Below, in pieces: positions 25,058-34,526 of a stretch of DNA of 64,000 nucleotides (position 1 is the stretch's first letter; each line of letters starts with the position of its first letter). The translations under genes and the position numbers were made by a program. Source of the DNA: NBLH01 sp050296515 (GTDB taxonomy: Bacteria > Bacteroidota > Bacteroidia > Bacteroidales > NBLH01); assembly GCA_050296515.1 (NCBI GenBank), contig JBNKRJ010000138.1:1-64000 (forward strand), in the 5' to 3' direction. The notes under the pieces were generated by a model. It searched no databases, was not told the origin of the DNA, and saw nothing but the letters and a program-made list of their open reading frames with translations.

Positions 25058-26620
25058 TTAATCAACAGTTCTTGCACCTCTCCATCCTACATAATCAAAC
25101 CTCATATCGTCTGTATAAGAGGCAAATGATCTAGTAGACACCATCATTTTGTTACTAACTCTTCTGAAATTGCCTCCCCTTGTAGACTGACCATTTGAAC
25201 CTGGCCAATTGGTAACATTTGAACTACCAGTTGCACTAACCTCTCCATCTCCACTTAAACCAGTATAAGCCCTGCCTTCTGGCGTACCTGCTGAAATACA
25301 ACGTTCTGTTAGATTACCGGCTAGTTCCATCACACCATAATAACTTGCTCCGGCCTGTACTTTACTGGAAGAAGAAGTTGCCGCAAAACCACATCTTAAA
25401 GGACCATATGTATCAACATCATGATTGAAATTGCTCAATCCGTTACCATTATTCGCTACTTGTTCATTTGTCTCACCATCATTATTAATTGTCAATGATG
25501 TTCCAGTAGGAAATGTAGTTCCCCATGGAAAATCATTAGCATCCGGACTATTTGGCCCTCGACCTGATTTTTCAAATTCAAATTCCGTCATTGGCCGTAA
25601 ACCAGCCCAGTCAAGATACGCCAAACCATCTCCCCAATTCAAAAAATTACATGCAATATTCTGACCATCAGACAATTCATCAAAAACTCTATTTCCATTA
25701 TAATCGCAATAAAAGGTAATTGGATCAACAGTAACGTGTCCGGTTCCTAAACAAGTAATACCGTTCCTTATTGATACTGTGGCACTATTACTCATTACAT
25801 AGTGATTAGAGAAACCACCTGGGCTAATATCAGTACCAGTTCTATAGTTTTGCTGGGTTCGATTTAAGCAATTCAAAAAATCTTTGTATTGTTCCTGGCT
25901 TATTTCATACCTCATTACATAATATGCATTATAGCCTTTAGGATAGCCCAAAGGTATTGGCCCTCCTTTATCACCTCCCCAAATTACTCCATTAATATCA
26001 ATGAAATTATTATAATAAATGCAACCAAAATTATTTCTAACCTGCAATTCTGCGTTACTAGAAATTAAAAAAGGATTTGAAGAAGTTCCTCCTTCATAAA
26101 AACAATACTCTTCTGCACCTCCTGAGCCCAAATAAAATGAGCCACCTGGAATATAAACCATTTCGATTCCAAAAACTTTAAAATATAAGTTTGCAGTGTT
26201 ATCAGGGATTCCATCTAAGCCATAGTACCATCTTAACTTAATTCCTGTTCTACTGAAAGTAAAATCAGCACCTGCATTGTCACGAGAGTCATAAATAAAA
26301 GCACCTTTCCCATCTACAGTTGCATCTATGGTTGTATTTGATGGAGCAAAATGTTCACCGTCATTATTACTCAGCGTTGCATGGTGCCATTCACCAGTTG
26401 CGCCAATTTTATATTTTACAAATATCCATGCAGCATTCCAGTTTGCAGCACCAGTATTAATCCTCCAGCTATTTTCAACAGAAAGATCAAAACTAACACT
26501 TATCCACTGATTAGCAGTACTTTTCTCAGAGATTTGAACGTTTGAAATGGTGATATCATTTGCCCACCCAGAGAGCGAGAAAAACATACAAAGTGATATG
26601 AAAAGGTGTTTCAATTTCAT
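25058..26620 (-). CDS. Exported SUMF1 (formylglycine-generating-enzyme-like) domain protein
   Basis: 520 aa. Signal peptide MKLKHLFISLCMFFSLSGWA, then a beta-rich N-terminal domain (about 22-150), then the SUMF1/FGE-sulfatase fold: MVYIPGGSFYLGSGG, YVMRYEISQEQYKDFLN, GLRPMTEFEFEKSGRG, YYGVMELAGNLTERC and the closing RGGNFRRVS..RFDYVGWRGAR. The Cys pair of true formylglycine-generating enzymes is not evident, so a structural or binding role (as in GldJ/GldK-like proteins) is more likely than catalysis. It is the first gene of the cluster running to 18543; a -7 element lies 20 bp upstream. Confidence 0.88.
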   Translation of the reverse strand: MKLKHLFISLCMFFSLSGWANDITISNVQISEKSTANQWISVSFDLSVENSWRINTGAANWNAAWIFVKYKIGATGEWHHATLSNNDGEHFAPSNTTIDATVDGKGAFIYDSRDNAGADFTFSRTGIKLRWYYGLDGIPDNTANLYFKVFGIEMVYIPGGSFYLGSGGAEEYCFYEGGTSSNPFLISSNAELQVRNNFGCIYYNNFIDINGVIWGGDKGGPIPLGYPKGYNAYYVMRYEISQEQYKDFLNCLNRTQQNYRTGTDISPGGFSNHYVMSNSATVSIRNGITCLGTGHVTVDPITFYCDYNGNRVFDELSDGQNIACNFLNWGDGLAYLDWAGLRPMTEFEFEKSGRGPNSPDANDFPWGTTFPTGTSLTINNDGETNEQVANNGNGLSNFNHDVDTYGPLRCGFAATSSSSKVQAGASYYGVMELAGNLTERCISAGTPEGRAYTGLSGDGEVSATGSSNVTNWPGSNGQSTRGGNFRRVSNKMMVSTRSFASYTDDMRFDYVGWRGARTVD

Positions 26621-26639
26621 ACTGACTTAAAATTATTTT

Positions 26640-26647
26640 CAAAATTA
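26640..26647 (-). promoter_or_regulatory. -7 promoter element (TAATTTTG) of the SUMF1-T9SS cluster
   Basis: TAATTTTG on the minus strand, 20 bp before the ATG of the SUMF1-like gene. Confidence 0.5.
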
Positions 26648-26848
26648 CTGAAATCTTAAAGAGATAACGAAAAAACATTGCGAATTGTATGTAATTTTAC
26701 ATGAACAATTTATACTCAATCGAAATAGAAAAATATAACTTAATTATAAGGTTTAGCACATGTAACATAAAGTTTAAAATTCTACTCTTTTACCTTATAT
26801 TTATAACATTAAATCAAGTAAACGAAACATAGTTAATTTACCTAAATA

Positions 26849-27028
26849 AAATGAAACATCCATGATTAATTTTAATCACACACATGAATGATTATTTTTA
26901 GCTTCGCTGAGCCCTTTTGGGCTTTTAACGAAAATTAACTTAACAAAGTGATCTCATGAGCAAAGCGAATAATCGCTCTACAAAAGAATATGTTTAACCT
27001 TGCGAAGCAAGCTCATGAACTCCATATA
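26849..27028 (+). repeat. Dispersed repeat R2, copy 1
   Basis: About 180 bp running from ATGAAACATCCATGATTAAT to CTTGCGAAGCAAGCTCATGA. Its reverse complement lies at 42964-43275 with an insertion in the middle. Conserved blocks include TTAATTTTAATCACACA, GGGCT flanking a short palindrome, TTAACTTAACAAAGTG and GAGCAAAGCGAATAATCGCT. No coding capacity. It is the only recognisable content of the gene-free stretch 26648-27082. Confidence 0.75.
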
Positions 27029-27082
27029 AATAGTTTAAGAAAAGTGAATAAATATCAATTACTTAACTAAAAATGTATTCAA

Positions 27083-27580
27083 ATGAAAAATTTGTTAATT
27101 ATGCGACATGCCAAGTCAGACTGGAGTGATAACTCGCTTGCAGATTTTGACAGACCTCTAAACAACAGAGGTAAAAAGGCTGCACCTTTTATGGGAACAG
27201 AACTTTTAAAAAGAAATAAAAAGCCGGATTTAATTATTTCATCACCAGCCAACAGGGCAAAAACTACGGCTGAAAAAGTTGCCGAAGCTGTAGGGTACTC
27301 AAAAAAAATTCAACTCGAAAAAGATTTCTATTTTGGGTATACTGATGAAATCATTGAAGTTCTTAAGAAAGTTGATTATCAAAACAATACAGTTTTGATA
27401 TTTGGTCACAATCCAACTTTTGAATCCTTGATTTCTGTGCTCGCCAATAACAATAGTTACATAAGAATGCCCACAGCTTCGGTTGCCTCTTTATTATTTG
27501 AAATAGATGATTGGATAGCACTTAAGAAAAATACTGGAAAACTAGAATGGCTAATTTCGCCTAAAGAACTAATGGGCTAA
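27083..27580 (+). CDS. sixA: SixA-type phosphohistidine phosphatase
   Basis: 165 aa, cytoplasmic, histidine-phosphatase superfamily. The catalytic motif MRHAKSDWSD places the phospho-accepting His at residue 9; Arg61-region SSPANRAKTTAE and FGHNPTFESL complete the phosphate pocket. In E. coli the family member SixA dephosphorylates a phosphohistidine of a signalling or PTS protein; the target here is unknown. Begins a set of same-strand genes (SixA, glutamine cyclotransferase, GldH, SDR), although the next gene has its own -7 element. Confidence 0.88.
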   Translation: MKNLLIMRHAKSDWSDNSLADFDRPLNNRGKKAAPFMGTELLKRNKKPDLIISSPANRAKTTAEKVAEAVGYSKKIQLEKDFYFGYTDEIIEVLKKVDYQNNTVLIFGHNPTFESLISVLANNNSYIRMPTASVASLLFEIDDWIALKKNTGKLEWLISPKELMG

Positions 27581-27590
27581 AAAAAATAAT

Positions 27591-27598
27591 TATCTTTG
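27591..27598 (+). promoter_or_regulatory. -7 promoter element (TATCTTTG)
   Basis: TATCTTTG matches the consensus exactly, 31 bp upstream of the glutamine cyclotransferase gene. Confidence 0.55.
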
Positions 27599-27629
27599 AC
27601 CGCATTAGTTTAAAACCTATTTACTTAAA

Positions 27630-28727
27630 ATGAAAACGATTCTAATCCTAAGCTTCATGTTTAGCATGCTGTTATTTTCATGCAATGACACTAAAAAGAA
27701 AAACACCAACAATCAAAATAACAAGGAAATAACAAACAATGAACCGCAAAATTCAACACAGCTTAACATAAAAACCTTCCCTGAAAAAGATAAGTTTACT
27801 GTTGGAGAAAGCGTAAAAGTAGCTATTAGTCAAAAAGATACTATTTCCTTCGACTCGATTCAAATCTACTTTGATAAGAAATATTTAAAAACGGTTTCTG
27901 AGCTCCCGGCTGAATTTGAAGTGAGCATTGAAAAAACTGGCCATGCTGATTTTGAAGCCAGAATTTACAAGAATGCAGCAAGCAATATTCAAAAAAATAC
28001 TATCCGGTTTCTTTCTGATACTGAACCAAAAAATTACACCTACGAGGTTGTAAAAGTATATCCTCATGACAAGGAAGCATTTACCCAGGGGCTGGTATTT
28101 GAAAACAACTTTTTTTATGAGGCAACAGGACTAAAAGGAGAATCAAGTATCAGAAAAGTACAGGTTGGCACAGGCGACATCATTCAATCATATTCAGTTG
28201 ATCCCCAGATTTTTGGTGAAGGAATTACCATTTTCGGGGATAAAATTATTCAGCTAAGCTGGCAAAATTACACCGGTTTTGTTTACGACAAAAAAAGCTT
28301 TCAGTTGTTGGCTAAATTCAACTATTCAACAGAAGGCTGGGGCTTAACCAATAACGGCAAGCACCTGATAATGAGCGACGGAACAAATAAGATTTATTTT
28401 CTTGATAGTGAATCATATTCAGAAATTTACCGAATTGAAGTATATGATAATAAAGGAATGGTTGATCAATTAAATGAATTGGAATTTATTGATGGTAAAA
28501 TCTATGCAAATATTTATCAAACAGATAAAATTGCAAAAATCGACCCAGCAACCGGAAAAGTCTTTGCGTATATTGATCTTTCAGGCATCCTTCCTGATAA
28601 AGACCGAATAAGAGGAGAAACCGATGTATTAAACGGCATCGCTTACGATTTTGATAACAAAAAACTTTTTGTTACCGGTAAAAAATGGCCTAAACTTTTT
28701 GAAATTAAACTTATAGAAAAAAAGTAA
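27630..28727 (+). CDS. Glutaminyl-peptide cyclotransferase (lipoprotein)
   Basis: 365 aa. The lipoprotein signal MKTILILSFMFSMLLFSC ends at Cys18. After an Asn-rich linker comes a beta-domain (about 45-130) and then the five-bladed propeller of plant-type glutamine cyclotransferases (about 135-365): YPHDKEAFTQGLVFENNFFY, ATGLKGESSIRKVQV, EGITIFGDKIIQLSWQN, STEGWGLTNNGKHLIMSDGT, NELEFIDGKIYANIYQTDKI and GETDVLNGIAYD. The enzyme cyclises N-terminal Gln to pyroglutamate. In Bacteroidetes this is thought to act on exported proteins that start with Gln after signal cleavage, which fits the many SQ/AQ-ending signal peptides in this window. Confidence 0.9.
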   Translation: MKTILILSFMFSMLLFSCNDTKKKNTNNQNNKEITNNEPQNSTQLNIKTFPEKDKFTVGESVKVAISQKDTISFDSIQIYFDKKYLKTVSELPAEFEVSIEKTGHADFEARIYKNAASNIQKNTIRFLSDTEPKNYTYEVVKVYPHDKEAFTQGLVFENNFFYEATGLKGESSIRKVQVGTGDIIQSYSVDPQIFGEGITIFGDKIIQLSWQNYTGFVYDKKSFQLLAKFNYSTEGWGLTNNGKHLIMSDGTNKIYFLDSESYSEIYRIEVYDNKGMVDQLNELEFIDGKIYANIYQTDKIAKIDPATGKVFAYIDLSGILPDKDRIRGETDVLNGIAYDFDNKKLFVTGKKWPKLFEIKLIEKK

Positions 28728-28737
28728 AACTATAACT

Positions 28738-29223
28738 ATGCTAACCAAAATCAAACATAACCTATTGATAATCACCGGATTTATCATTATTCTAATTTCC
28801 TGCAACCCCAATAGGTTGTATCACGAAAATTATGTTTTTTCTGATTATAAATGGCAATCAGATGAGCAAGTTACTTTCAAACCTAATTTCAGTACCGAAG
28901 ATGTATCAAAAAATTATCAAATACAGTTTAATATCAGGTATATTCAAGGATTTCAAAATAAGTATTTGAACTTATTGATTACCGTAACCAGACCTGATGG
29001 AAGCCAGGCAGAAAAGGAAGAAAGCATTCAGATAAGAGAAGATAATGGAGATTATATTGGAGATGGCGCCGGCAGCTATTGGGATTTAGATTATGAGATT
29101 AAAGATAATTTCGAGTTTGACCAGCAGGGAGAGTACATTATTGATATACTACCAATCATAGAAAAGGAACCCGTTTATTTTATTAACGAACTGGGTTTAA
29201 GCATCATAAAAACTGACAAATAA
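28738..29223 (+). CDS. gldH: Gliding motility lipoprotein GldH
   Basis: 161 aa with a lipoprotein signal ending at Cys23 (IIILISC). The mature part has the GldH pattern: NRLYHENYVFSDYKWQSDEQ, YQIQFNIRYIQGFQNKYLNL, VTRPDGSQ, EDNGDYIGDGAGSYWDLDYE and the closing EYIIDILPIIEKEPV...GLSI. GldH is required for gliding in Flavobacterium, but it also occurs in non-gliding relatives. It starts 10 bp after the cyclotransferase gene, so the two form an operon. Confidence 0.85.
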   Translation: MLTKIKHNLLIITGFIIILISCNPNRLYHENYVFSDYKWQSDEQVTFKPNFSTEDVSKNYQIQFNIRYIQGFQNKYLNLLITVTRPDGSQAEKEESIQIREDNGDYIGDGAGSYWDLDYEIKDNFEFDQQGEYIIDILPIIEKEPVYFINELGLSIIKTDK

Positions 29224-29230
29224 CAAATAA

Positions 29231-29318
29231 ATGAAGTTGAGATTAATTAGGTTGACGAACCATGTTTTGCAATCATCCAACTAATTTCCAACTTCTAATT
29301 TCAAACCTCTAATTTTTT
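29231..29318. repeat. Intergenic foldback with reiterated words
   Basis: GAAGTTGAGATTAATTAGGTTG (approximately 29233-29254) is partly complementary to the run CCAACTAATTTCCAACTTC (29277-29295), giving an imperfect 17-19-bp foldback between gldH and the SDR gene. Built from short TCCAACTT/TCTAATT words. Confidence 0.35.
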
Positions 29319-29321
29319 ACA

Positions 29322-30122
29322 ATGGATTTTAGTTCAAAAACAATATGGATTACAGGTGCGTCTTCAGGTATTGGAGAAGCGCTTGCTTATGAATTTTCAA
29401 AATTAGGTGCAAAAATTATTATTTCATCGCGAAGAGGGGACGAATTGGAACGCGTAAAAGCCAACTGCAAAAACCCTGAAAATGTTACTACACAACCTCT
29501 TGATTTAGCAAAACACGAAGAAATAAAAGAAATTGCAAAGCAAGTTTCAGAAAAGAATGGCTTTATTGATATTCTGATAAACAATGGAGGAATAAGCCAG
29601 CGTTCGTTAACAAAAGATACACCTCTTGAAATAGACAAGAAAATTATGGGCGTAAACTTCTTTGGAACAGTCTGTTTAACTAAAGAAATTCTTCCTTCGA
29701 TGCTGGAAAAAAAACAGGGACACATTGTAACTATAAGTAGCCTTACAGGTAAATTCGGAGCACCCTTGCGCTCCGCCTATGCAGCATCAAAACATGCATT
29801 GCATGGTTTTTTTGATACTTTGCGCTCCGAAACCTGGCGCGATAATATCAATGTTACACTTGTTTGCCCGGGATATGTTCACACAAATATATCAGTAAAT
29901 GCAGTTACATCAACAGGTAAACCGCAAAACTCAATGGACCCCGAAACTGCGGCAGGCTTAAAGCCTGAAGACTTGGCTAAAAGCATTATAAAAGCAATAA
30001 AGAACAAAAAACAGGAACTGGTTATAGGTGGAAAAGAAACCCTCGGGGTATATATTAAACGCTTTTTCCCGAAACTGTTTTCAAAAATTATAAGAAAACA
30101 ACTACCAGAATCAAATAATTAA
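29322..30122 (+). CDS. Short-chain dehydrogenase/reductase (SDR)
   Basis: 266 aa, classical SDR. The cofactor motif TGASSGIGEALAYEFS is followed by SSRRGDE, which suggests NADPH (Arg residues after strand 2). The INNGGIS motif, the catalytic Ser in VTISSLTGKFG, and YAASKHALHGFFDTL (Tyr and Lys) follow. The C-terminus has LVCPGYVHTNIS and a hydrophobic, basic tail (LGVYIKRFFPKLFSKIIRK) that may attach it to the membrane, similar to DHRS7-like enzymes. Substrate not predictable. Confidence 0.9.
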   Translation: MDFSSKTIWITGASSGIGEALAYEFSKLGAKIIISSRRGDELERVKANCKNPENVTTQPLDLAKHEEIKEIAKQVSEKNGFIDILINNGGISQRSLTKDTPLEIDKKIMGVNFFGTVCLTKEILPSMLEKKQGHIVTISSLTGKFGAPLRSAYAASKHALHGFFDTLRSETWRDNINVTLVCPGYVHTNISVNAVTSTGKPQNSMDPETAAGLKPEDLAKSIIKAIKNKKQELVIGGKETLGVYIKRFFPKLFSKIIRKQLPESNN

Positions 30123-30145
30123 GTCAATTAATCAAAAAGAGCACT

Positions 30146-30174
30146 AAAAAGCCAGCCAAAAAGCCAGCTTTTTT
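30146..30174 (+). terminator. Possible terminator after the SDR gene
   Basis: AAAAAGC (30146-30152) pairs with GCTTTTT (30167-30173) across a 14-nt loop, followed by T. The stem is short and the loop is large, so support is moderate. Confidence 0.45.
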
Positions 30175-30237
30175 CGTATAAATATTATAAATTTATAGAA
30201 AGAGGACAATTTTTAGAACAAATTTAAACAATTGGTC

Positions 30238-33200
30238 ATGCAAAAAGTATATCTCTTAATGGCAGTGATTCTTTGCCTTTTCTTAGGAATAGGCAAGACT
30301 ATTGCCCAACCACAAGTAGCTGGTTATTCAGATTTAAATGATGTGTACTCACTTTATTTTGATGATAATGGAGGAACAAATGATACCATGTGGATTGGAA
30401 CTTCTGGAGGGGTTGTTTATCGCGTTTCAACTGATTTTTCAGTAGCTCATACAATTACCAGGCAAGATGATGGAATAGGCAGTAACTTTGTTACAGCCAT
30501 AGTTACTGATGATAATGGGAACAAGTTTTTTGGCACTTTTGAAGATGGAATTACTGTATATAATAATGGTATTGTTACAACTTACAATTCAACAAACTCA
30601 GTAATAAACAACAAAATAAATTGTATGGCATTAGATGTAAATGGTTTTGTTTGGGCAGGAACACCAACCGGAGCCTACCGTTATAATGGAACATCATGGG
30701 ATGCCTATAATTCTGCATCACAAGTCTCTACAGAAGTTAAATCAATGGCGGTTGATGGAGATACAATTTGGTTTGGCACATCAAATCAGGGGCTTTATCT
30801 TTATGATATCAACAGCAACATTTGGGCTCAAGAAACATCTACCAATAGCGTAATTTCAAGTGGTAATATTACTCATATTGCCTCAAACAATATAACTGCC
30901 TTGGCAGTAAGAAATGACTCCTTACTTATTGGAACCCCTGGAGGAATATCATTTTTCAATCCCGCAGGAAGTACATGGGTAACAGAAATTGTTGGTGCAG
31001 CAGGTAATGAAATTTATGATATCGTCATGTGGGATTTTGGCACCTTCTACGCCAGTACTACAAATGGTTTATTTTCTTCAGGTGGTAGTATCTGGACCCT
31101 GGACGGAATGTTACCTTATAATCCAACAGGTGTTCTTGAAAGGGTTAACTACGAGCTGTGGATAGGCTTTAACGAAAATATGAAAGGAGTTTTACCATAT
31201 ATGTTTTCGACTCCACCACCAGCATATACAGTGAATGGCACTCAATATCCCAATAGTAACTCAATCAGTGGTGTTATTTCACGTAACAATGAAACCTATT
31301 TTTCAACTTCAGGATCAGGATTACTTGTTTTTGATGGAACACAATGGAGGATAGAAGAAATTAGTGATTTTCCCAACCTTACTCTTTCCGACATGGACAT
31401 ACAGATGGATACAATATGGCTAGCTGCAGGATATGATGGTGTAGCAACTTATGATCCGACTTTCGGTCTTAATGTCTATGGGCTTTCGGACAATACTGCT
31501 AACGTACTTTCTGTAGGTGTAGATAAGCGAGACAATAAGAGAATATGGTGTGGAACAGAAAAAGGGGTGTTTAGTTTTTATGGCTATACTGAAGAAGCAA
31601 CTCATTTTACACAAGGAAATGGTCAACTCCTAAATGATATTGTAAAAAAAATTGCGGTAGATATTAATGGTGTTGTTTGGTTTATGCATGTAAATGGCAT
31701 TACACGGTACGATGAAACAAATACAGGCAATGAATTCTCCTACTTGTCTACCTCCAATCTTGGTTTAACAGCATCGGCAGAACTCTCAGACATTGCTGCA
31801 GATAGCAATGGAGAAATCTGGATTACATCAAACCAAGGTGTTGTTGAATTTAATAGTGCAGGCTCAGCTACAGTATATACAACAGTTGACGGATTAACAG
31901 ATAATATTGTAACCTCTGTTTACATTGATAGCAGAAATATTAAATATTTGGGGACAATGAGTGGCGGAATAACAACAATGAGCCCATACGGATTTAGAAA
32001 AATTACAAAATCAGAGGGGCTCCTTACCAATCATATTAAGGCTGTAGCTTATGATGAAACATCTGGTAAAATTTGGTCTGGAGGTGATTGGGGAGGAATT
32101 TCTGCAACAACAATAACAGATGTGTCCTACGAAGGCTCAACTCCTCCAAGTCCAATATGTTATGGAGAAAACTTGACACTAAGTGTTACAGCTTTTAATG
32201 GTTTTGGCCCCGGAAGTTATAATTATACATGGACTGATTCAGAAGGAACGGAAGTTGCCAATACTGCAAATATTACAGTTACACCCAGAGCATCAATAAC
32301 CTCCTATTCTGTTGAAATAAATGACGGTTTTACTTCTATTACCTCTTCATTCCCAATTACTGTAAACAGCATTGATACTTCTTTGATTTCAGGTCCGCAA
32401 AATGTTTGTGCGAATAATACCACAGTAAATTATTCAGTTCCCGATAATCCAAATAAAACATATAATTGGACAATAAACGGAGGAGATATTACCAATAGCC
32501 AAACATTGCATTCAATTGATGTAACATGGAGGCCTGATGGGAGTGGAAACTATTTAATCTTAACAGAAACCGGAACTACAAATAACTGTTCAGTAACACA
32601 GCAATTCGATGTTTCATTATTGTCTATTAGCCAGTCGGCCATTACTGGCCCTTTAGAATTATGCCCTGATGGTAGCCTAACTACCTATAGTTTAAGTGTT
32701 GATCCGAATCGTAGTTACGAATGGTCTGTTACAGGAGGACAAATTGAAAGTGGACAAAATGCCTCACAAGTCAATATACAGTGGGATTTAGACATCTTAT
32801 CCGGAAATTTATCTTTGAAAGAAACCGATAATACCAATAATTGTTCAATTGACCAGTATTTTGACATTAACTTCCAGGTTCGTGATACTGTTCAAATTTT
32901 ATTAAAAGGAGAATCCTTACTCATTTGCACTGATTCCGGAAGAGTTGACTATCAATGGTTTTATAATAATGAACCCGTTGCAAATGCAAACAAACAGTTT
33001 CATTATGTTGATTTAGATCAGGGCGCTCCAACAGGTAATTACCACCTTGAAATAGGCAAAAACAGTGTTTGCAGAACAACCTCCACGCCCATTCAAATCA
33101 TCAACCCTAATCTAAAGGTCTATCCAATGCCCGCAAAAAGCACTCTAAACATTGACTTTGTAAGCAATAGCAAAAGTGAAGGTAAAATGATTATAAGAAA

Positions 33201-33357
33201 TTCTCAAGGGATATTTATTCGCGAAGCCCCTTTCTACAAGGAGGAACTTTTTAAGCAATTGGAAATTGATGTTTCAAATTATACACCCGGAACCTACTTC
33301 TTTACAATCATGCTGGAAGATAGACCTTACACATCAGGAAAATTTATAGTTAACTAA
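30238..33357 (+). CDS. Secreted two-component-regulator-propeller protein with Ig-like domains and T9SS type A sorting domain
   Basis: 1039 aa from ATG 30238 (a TTG two codons earlier is possible). Signal peptide ends IGKTIAQ. Residues about 25-640 are repeated beta-propeller blades of the two-component regulator propeller type: TMWIGTSGGVVYR, GFVWAGTPTGAYRYNGTSW, TIWFGTSNQGLYLYD, RIWCGTEKGVFSF, EIWITSNQGVVEFN, KYLGTMSGGITTMS. PKD/Ig-like domains follow (about 640-930) with paired Cys. The last 75 residues (KVYPMPAKSTLNIDFVSNSK, VSNYTPGTYFFTIML) are a type A sorting domain for type IX secretion. There is no kinase, so this is a surface or secreted protein, not a hybrid sensor. Confidence 0.88.
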   Translation: MQKVYLLMAVILCLFLGIGKTIAQPQVAGYSDLNDVYSLYFDDNGGTNDTMWIGTSGGVVYRVSTDFSVAHTITRQDDGIGSNFVTAIVTDDNGNKFFGTFEDGITVYNNGIVTTYNSTNSVINNKINCMALDVNGFVWAGTPTGAYRYNGTSWDAYNSASQVSTEVKSMAVDGDTIWFGTSNQGLYLYDINSNIWAQETSTNSVISSGNITHIASNNITALAVRNDSLLIGTPGGISFFNPAGSTWVTEIVGAAGNEIYDIVMWDFGTFYASTTNGLFSSGGSIWTLDGMLPYNPTGVLERVNYELWIGFNENMKGVLPYMFSTPPPAYTVNGTQYPNSNSISGVISRNNETYFSTSGSGLLVFDGTQWRIEEISDFPNLTLSDMDIQMDTIWLAAGYDGVATYDPTFGLNVYGLSDNTANVLSVGVDKRDNKRIWCGTEKGVFSFYGYTEEATHFTQGNGQLLNDIVKKIAVDINGVVWFMHVNGITRYDETNTGNEFSYLSTSNLGLTASAELSDIAADSNGEIWITSNQGVVEFNSAGSATVYTTVDGLTDNIVTSVYIDSRNIKYLGTMSGGITTMSPYGFRKITKSEGLLTNHIKAVAYDETSGKIWSGGDWGGISATTITDVSYEGSTPPSPICYGENLTLSVTAFNGFGPGSYNYTWTDSEGTEVANTANITVTPRASITSYSVEINDGFTSITSSFPITVNSIDTSLISGPQNVCANNTTVNYSVPDNPNKTYNWTINGGDITNSQTLHSIDVTWRPDGSGNYLILTETGTTNNCSVTQQFDVSLLSISQSAITGPLELCPDGSLTTYSLSVDPNRSYEWSVTGGQIESGQNASQVNIQWDLDILSGNLSLKETDNTNNCSIDQYFDINFQVRDTVQILLKGESLLICTDSGRVDYQWFYNNEPVANANKQFHYVDLDQGAPTGNYHLEIGKNSVCRTTSTPIQIINPNLKVYPMPAKSTLNIDFVSNSKSEGKMIIRNSQGIFIREAPFYKEELFKQLEIDVSNYTPGTYFFTIMLEDRPYTSGKFIVN

Positions 33358-33377
33358 TCATACCCAAACTTACAACA

Positions 33378-34457
33378 ATGAAACTTAAAATATTTTTCAC
33401 CACTCTTTCTTTAATCATTTTTTGCCAAATCTGGGCACAGGATAGGAGTATTACAGGAAAGGTTACTGACGTAAAAGGAAGTCCCCTTGCAGGTGTAAAT
33501 GTTACAGCCAAGGACTATCCGTCATTAACAACAATTACTGGTATCGACGGTGAATTCAGAATGGAAATATTTGATTTTACTAAAGCACTTGTTTTTTCAT
33601 TTTCAAATATGAAACCCAAAGAAGTTGCCCTTACTGATACCATTGATAGAATATTGGTAACAATGCAATATCAGTTACTGAAAAACCCTGATCCATGGAG
33701 TGTTTCGTTAAATCTTTTTACTGGCCAGTCTCATGTTTATAGTCAGGCAAAAGACGATCATTCTGCTTGGGATTACCATGGTGACCCTGGAGTTATGGGT
33801 TCGCTTGAGATTGAATATTTTTTCACGCAAAATATTGGATTAGGGACCGGTATTGGTATTAATGCCTATAATAGTTCTGACAATGCTAATGATGTATCAA
33901 ATGATCAGAACACAATATCAAGAATAGATCAGGATGATGAACAATACTACTTATATACAGATAGTACTTCAATTAGTGAAAAAGTAAAAGTTCGTTCTGT
34001 TAGCTTCCCGATTAAGGTAAAATTCAGATTTAGACCAGGTAAAAAATGGAGCTTTAATGCTGATATTGGACTCAAAATAATGAGTATATTCTCAGCCAGA
34101 GTAAAAGCCAAAGGGAATACAATATGGAGTGCATATTACCCTAAATATCATGCACTTATATACGATGTACCAGCCTACGGTTTTAACCTGTATAATATTG
34201 ATTCAGAAAACACTCTTATCGACTATAAAAAGCTCACTTATTCTTTTATAACCTCAATAGGTGTTAGTAGAAGACTTAATAAAAATATGAATCTTGATTT
34301 CGGATTCTTTATAGAACGAGGACTTAATGACATCAACTACGATCAACCTGTACATGAAGCAGACTTTTTGAATGTTGTAGGCACAGTAGATGAGACTATT
34401 TTAAAAGCTGTTGGAATAACAATTGGTTTAAGGTATCAGCTTATCAAAAAACGGTAA
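33378..34457 (+). CDS. Outer-membrane beta-barrel protein with carboxypeptidase-regulatory-like N-domain
   Basis: 359 aa. Signal peptide MKLKIFFTTLSLIIFCQIWA, then a CarboxypepD_reg-like domain (RSITGKVTDVKGSPLAGVNV, residues about 23-105), then a barrel with amphipathic strands (SVSLNLFTGQSH, GLGTGIGINAYNS, VRSVSFPIKVKFRFRPGKKW, FITSIGVSRRLNKNMNLDFG, ending GITIGLRYQLIKKR). The N-domain resembles that of SusC proteins but there is no plug, so it is not a TonB transporter. It lies 20 bp after the propeller gene and is probably co-transcribed. Confidence 0.8.
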   Translation: MKLKIFFTTLSLIIFCQIWAQDRSITGKVTDVKGSPLAGVNVTAKDYPSLTTITGIDGEFRMEIFDFTKALVFSFSNMKPKEVALTDTIDRILVTMQYQLLKNPDPWSVSLNLFTGQSHVYSQAKDDHSAWDYHGDPGVMGSLEIEYFFTQNIGLGTGIGINAYNSSDNANDVSNDQNTISRIDQDDEQYYLYTDSTSISEKVKVRSVSFPIKVKFRFRPGKKWSFNADIGLKIMSIFSARVKAKGNTIWSAYYPKYHALIYDVPAYGFNLYNIDSENTLIDYKKLTYSFITSIGVSRRLNKNMNLDFGFFIERGLNDINYDQPVHEADFLNVVGTVDETILKAVGITIGLRYQLIKKR

Positions 34458-34526
34458 ACAATACTTTAACAGTTTTTAAGTTTTATTTAAACGACTTAAC
34501 AATAAATCAGAGTAATTTTGTTCTAT

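Noticed and set aside
25058..26620. Active formylglycine-generating enzyme
   Set aside because: The fold motifs are there but the catalytic Cys pair is not evident and no sulfatase gene is nearby.
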